7,962 nt of DNA from Alphaproteobacteria bacterium (GTDB lineage Bacteria > Pseudomonadota > Alphaproteobacteria > Micavibrionales > SZUA-601). The DNA lies in assembly GCA_028290805.1 (NCBI GenBank), contig JAQGJA010000007.1:1-7962 (forward strand), read 5' to 3'. The notes beneath the pieces are model-generated. The model was given only the letters and a program-made list of their open reading frames with translations. It was not told the origin of the DNA and did no database searches. The position numbers were made by a program, and so were the translations under genes. Shown piece by piece: positions 6,330 to 7,962 of the stretch (its first letter is position 1; every line of letters starts with the position of its first letter).

Positions 6330-6358
6330 TTGCTCAAAGGGAAAAAACCCCGTATAAT
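6330..6358 (+). promoter_or_regulatory. Promoter with perfect TATAAT
   Basis: TATAAT at 6353-6358 is a perfect -10. TTGCTC at 6330-6335 is a partial -35 (TTG matched) at exactly 17 bases spacing. Transcription should start near 6365, directly before the structured RNA at 6365-6454. Confidence 0.6.
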
Positions 6359-6364
6359 CAAAAG

Positions 6365-6454
6365 CAGATGGTCACTTAAAAGAGTGCGGACGACATCGCT
6401 TTTATAACCGCACGCTTTGCCGTTACGCTCTTTGTGGGGGCCATCCCCTTTTTT
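6365..6454 (+). ncRNA. Structured leader or small RNA ending in a terminator-like hairpin
   Basis: Starting just after the TATAAT promoter, about 90 bases can fold into a long imperfect hairpin. The closing stem is GATGGTC 6367-6373 with GGCCATC 6439-6445 (7 bp with one G-U). Further stems are AAAGAG 6379-6384 with CTCTTT 6428-6433, and TGCGG 6385-6389 with CCGCA 6408-6412. The 3' end can instead form GGGG-(G)CCAT-CCCC followed by six T (6436-6454), which shares bases with the closing stem, so the two folds exclude each other. This could be a stand-alone small RNA with its own terminator, or an attenuator or riboswitch-like leader controlling the 33-aa ORF at 6482. It matches no RNA family I can name. 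Confidence 0.45.
6436..6454 (+). terminator. Intrinsic terminator-like hairpin in front of the 33-aa ORF
   Basis: GGGGG 6436-6440, a short CCAT loop, CCCC 6445-6448 and six T at 6449-6454. The stem is only 4-5 bp but entirely G-C. It would end the transcript from 6365 unless the alternative stem GATGGTC/GGCCATC forms. Confidence 0.5.
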
Positions 6455-6481
6455 ATTCAGGTCAATGATTGGGAGATTCTT

Positions 6482-6583
6482 ATGACTGAAACACTGCCTT
6501 TATCGGAACGCACGCGCCTTGAGGCCAGCTATCGCGCCGCAACACGCGCTTCGGCTGCTATCGTTCACGATATGCGCCTGTAA
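6482..6583 (+). CDS. Small ORF, 33 aa, with good ribosome binding site
   Basis: The ATG at 6482 is preceded by GGGAG at 6471-6475 with a 6-base spacer, and the frame ends in TAA at 6581-6583. The peptide starts MTETLPLSERTRLEASYRAA and is polar, Arg- and Ala-rich and probably helical, with no membrane segment. It lies between the structured RNA (6365-6454) and a strong terminator (6617-6640), which makes a self-contained transcription unit. The function is unknown. It could be a true small protein or a regulatory open frame. Confidence 0.5.
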   Translation: MTETLPLSERTRLEASYRAATRASAAIVHDMRL

Positions 6584-6610
6584 GCGCTTCAGCTTTTAAA
6601 ATCCGCCCAC

Positions 6611-6640
6611 AAAAAAACCAGCCCTTGAGGGCTGGTTTTT
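6611..6640. terminator. Strong bidirectional intrinsic terminator
   Basis: ACCAGCCC (6617-6624), a TTGA loop and GGGCTGGT (6629-6636) form an 8-bp stem, extendable by A-T pairs. A run of seven A (6611-6617) lies on the left and five T (6636-6640) on the right. It therefore ends the plus-strand small-ORF unit and the minus-strand cold-shock transcript. Confidence 0.88.
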
Positions 6641-6665
6641 GTATCTGATCGAATGACCGAAAGAA

Positions 6666-6869
6666 TTAGGCGGCTTGCAGGTTGCCGGCAGATTCCTTGC
6701 CTTTTTGGTTTACCAGTTCATAGGTAACGCGCTGGCCTTCTTTGAGGTCGCGCATACCGGCAGCTTGCACTGCGCTGATATGGACGAATACATCTTTGCC
6801 GCCGTCATCGGGCTGAATGAATCCGTAACCTTTTGTCGTGTTAAACCACTTTACAACACCTGTTGTCAT
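6666..6869 (-). CDS. cspA: Cold-shock protein, CspA family
   Basis: This is a single cold-shock domain of 67 residues, the typical size of bacterial CspA-type RNA and single-strand DNA chaperones. RNP1 is KGYGFI at 13-18 and RNP2 is VFVHI at 27-31, with Trp8 and Phe9 in VVKWFN before them. These aromatic side chains bind nucleobases. The protein melts secondary structure in mRNA in the cytoplasm. GGGAG (plus 6880-6884) precedes the ATG by 10 bases. A promoter candidate at 7029-7057 predicts a leader of about 150 bases, like the long leader of E. coli cspA. Within it an inverted repeat can bury the ribosome site (see 6875-6927). The terminator at 6611-6640 ends the message. Which paralogue of the family it is cannot be told; the symbol denotes the family. 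Confidence 0.95.
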   Translation of the reverse strand: MTTGVVKWFNTTKGYGFIQPDDGGKDVFVHISAVQAAGMRDLKEGQRVTYELVNQKGKESAGNLQAA

Positions 6870-6874
6870 TTTTA

Positions 6875-6927
6875 GAAGACTCCCGAAGAGTTAGTCGTGA
6901 AAGAAAGGCGTGTCATGGGAAGTCTTC
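6875..6927 (-). promoter_or_regulatory. Cold-shock mRNA leader hairpin that hides the Shine-Dalgarno
   Basis: In the minus-strand transcript GAAGACUUCCC (plus 6917-6927) pairs with GGGAGUCUUC (plus 6875-6884): 10 pairs with one bulged U around a 32-base loop. The Shine-Dalgarno GGGAG is wholly inside the stem, 10 bases before the ATG. This suggests temperature-dependent control of translation, as known for cspA leaders; the mechanism is inferred. Confidence 0.55.
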
Positions 6928-7028
6928 ATCAGAAATCTTGCGGCGCGCCGAGCCCTGGAACAGTCAAGCCCGGTCACAAAGAAATTTGTAATCGATCGTC
7001 TTGTAGTCAAAGCCTTACGCACCAAGCC

Positions 7029-7057
7029 AGCATACAGACATTTCAGAGTCAAGTAAA
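7029..7057 (-). promoter_or_regulatory. Candidate promoter of the cold-shock gene
   Basis: On the minus strand TTTACT (plus 7052-7057) and TATGCT (plus 7029-7034) are 17 bases apart, each 4 of 6 to consensus. The start site would be near 7022, giving a leader of about 153 bases. Three TTGACT copies lie in the same region (near 7046, 7005 and 6962), so other starts are possible. Confidence 0.4.
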
Positions 7058-7078
7058 AAACGGATAAAAATCAGCTTT

Positions 7079-7574
7079 CTAGGGCGCGTTCAGAGAGATC
7101 TCGTAATAGACCTTATGCGGCGCAAAACCGGAACGGGCGAGTATATCCTGCATCGCTCTGTTCATACCCAGCGTATAGGTTTCCATCCGCGTCATTCCTT
7201 GCGCTCTGAAATGCGCCGCCATTTCGGCCAGCATTGCGGTGAACACACCCTGCCCGCGCCAGTTAAGCAGGACGAAGACATCGGAAATGCCGCCGCTGTG
7301 ATAATTGCCGCTATCCAGCCCGTCACCGCCTTCCAGCCAGCCGGTGATAAAACCGATGGCATTATTGTGGTCATCAAGAGCAATGATACAGGCGCCCTGA
7401 TGCAGGGCGATATTCTCGCGCACGTAACGAAAACGCGCCGTCGATAATAGCGGCCGTTTCCTTGCGCTGCGGCCGCAGCGCTATTTCAAAGGCAAGGAGT
7501 TCGGCGAGCAGGGTTTTCACTTGCGCCCATTCGGTTTCGGTTTGGGCGTGTTTTACAAAATAATTTTCGGTCAT
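7079..7574 (-). pseudogene. GNAT-family N-acetyltransferase, split by a frameshift
   Basis: Two overlapping minus-strand frames together make one GNAT protein of about 164 residues, a normal length. The first part starts at ATG 7574 with GGAGA about 8 bases upstream and reads MTENYFVKHAQTETEWAQVK through ...KETAAIID at about 7440. The second part continues from about 7441 to TAG 7079-7081, with ARFRYVRENIALHQG, then ISDVFVLLNWRGQGVFTAML. The acetyl-CoA loop RGQGVF is near composite residues 106-111, and NRAMQDILARSGF is the usual end motif. Moving from the first to the second frame skips one base near 7442, so the gene carries one extra base or lacks two. In the first frame translation runs on to a stop at 7374 and loses the acetyl-CoA domain. 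Substrate unknown. A decayed gene, a sequencing error or (less likely) programmed frameshifting could explain it. Confidence 0.8.
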
Positions 7575-7723
7575 GCTTATTTCTCCAGTAAATAAAACGG
7601 AGGGATAGCCCCTCTTTCGTTTATGCACTATCGGACGGGGGAAACCCTTGACCTACTGGAGCGCATCTGGCCGGTTCATATGCAGAAGCGGCTGGGGGTA
7701 GTAATACATAAGGCAATGTCAAT

Positions 7724-7752
7724 AAAAAAGGGCGCTTGCGGTGGGGCGCCCT
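7724..7752 (-). terminator. Intrinsic terminator of the 44-aa gene
   Basis: AGGGCGC (7729-7735) pairs with GCGCCCT (7746-7752) around a 10-base loop. On the minus strand the stem is followed by six T (plus AAAAAA 7724-7729), starting 22 bases past the stop of the 44-aa gene. On the plus strand only GTTTTA follows, so it works mainly for the minus strand. Confidence 0.75.
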
Positions 7753-7773
7753 GTTTTATCCGTTTTGGCTTGA

Positions 7774-7908
7774 TCAATAGCGGGAACGGTAATCGTCTCT
7801 TTGGCGGGATTTGTTGGACTGGCTGACATCCTGGCCGATCATGCTTTCATCGGTGGCGCTGGCGGATTGGTTTTTCTGCTTCTTAAGTTTGTTCTTCTTA
7901 CTAGGCAT
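7774..7908 (-). CDS. Small basic protein, 44 aa, unknown function
   Basis: This short gene is supported by an almost perfect GGAGGA (plus 7913-7918) 4 bases before its ATG and by a dedicated terminator 22 bases past its stop (7774-7776). The peptide begins MPSKKNKLKKQKNQSASATD and ends RQRDDYRSRY. The N-terminus is a lysine-rich cluster, the middle is Ser/Asp/Gln-rich, and the tail is Arg/Asp/Tyr-rich. There are no hydrophobic segments, so it is probably disordered and may bind nucleic acid or other acidic partners (inference from composition). No family is recognised. Its promoter would lie beyond 7920 and mostly outside the window. Confidence 0.7.
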   Translation of the reverse strand: MPSKKNKLKKQKNQSASATDESMIGQDVSQSNKSRQRDDYRSRY

Positions 7909-7962
7909 GGTTTCCTCCGTTTAAAAATTCCGCCGCGTTTTGCAGACGGCTGTAACAATCCT

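Noticed and set aside
7420..7445. Programmed frameshifting in the GNAT gene
   Set aside because: No slippery heptamer or downstream structure was evident; mutation or sequencing error is simpler.
7640..7710. Possible tRNA-like stretch (GGAGCGCATCTGG, GGTTCATATGC)
   Set aside because: No acceptor stem, anticodon stem or proper T-arm can be formed.
7623..7826. Plus-strand 67-aa open frame
   Set aside because: It runs through the minus-strand terminator and into the 44-aa gene, and has no well-spaced Shine-Dalgarno; I see nothing else in 7629-7723.

Overview
The window looks like a chromosomal stretch of an alphaproteobacterium. The evidence is a fabB gene followed directly by a fabI gene (an order common in that class), a FabI of alphaproteobacterial flavour, and moderate GC content with GC-rich third codon positions in the core genes. 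No phage, plasmid or transposase genes were seen. The species cannot be named from the sequence; many of the accessory genes are ones I do not recognise.

Layout. Positions 1-79 hold the last codons of an unidentified gene. Positions 95-2383 hold the fatty-acid pair fabB (beta-ketoacyl-ACP synthase I) and fabI (enoyl-ACP reductase). They are separated by a near-perfect long inverted repeat (1346-1542) built from CAGAGG-type units. A 182-aa protein of unknown function follows (2445-2993), then a short region with a probable frameshifted gene remnant (3022-3190).

Positions 3267-5887 contain two paralogous cytoplasmic proteins of about 280 aa. They carry the His/Glu/Arg/GxxH motif set of the TraB/PrgY-GumN-Tiki superfamily. 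Between them lie a minus-strand membrane-anchored protein (4113-4637) and a divergent small secreted four-cysteine protein (4729-5040), which sits in an operon with the second paralogue. The secreted protein may be translated from a leaderless mRNA. A small zinc-ribbon membrane protein (5894-6109, minus) ends this block.

Positions 6330-6642 form a compact unit on the plus strand: a promoter with a perfect TATAAT, a structured RNA whose closing stem competes with an intrinsic-terminator hairpin, a 33-aa ORF with a good Shine-Dalgarno, and a strong bidirectional terminator. The terminator is shared with the convergent cold-shock gene (6666-6869, minus). The cold-shock gene has a predicted leader of about 150 nt, in which a 10-bp hairpin would bury its Shine-Dalgarno. 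Upstream on the minus strand are a GNAT acetyltransferase gene broken by a frameshift (7079-7574) and a 44-aa basic protein with an excellent ribosome binding site and its own terminator (7774-7908).

The most interesting points are the attenuator-like or sRNA-like element at 6365-6454, the cold-shock leader hairpin, the paralogous TraB/Tiki-like pair, the possible leaderless gene at 4729, and the long CAGAGG inverted repeat inside the fab operon.
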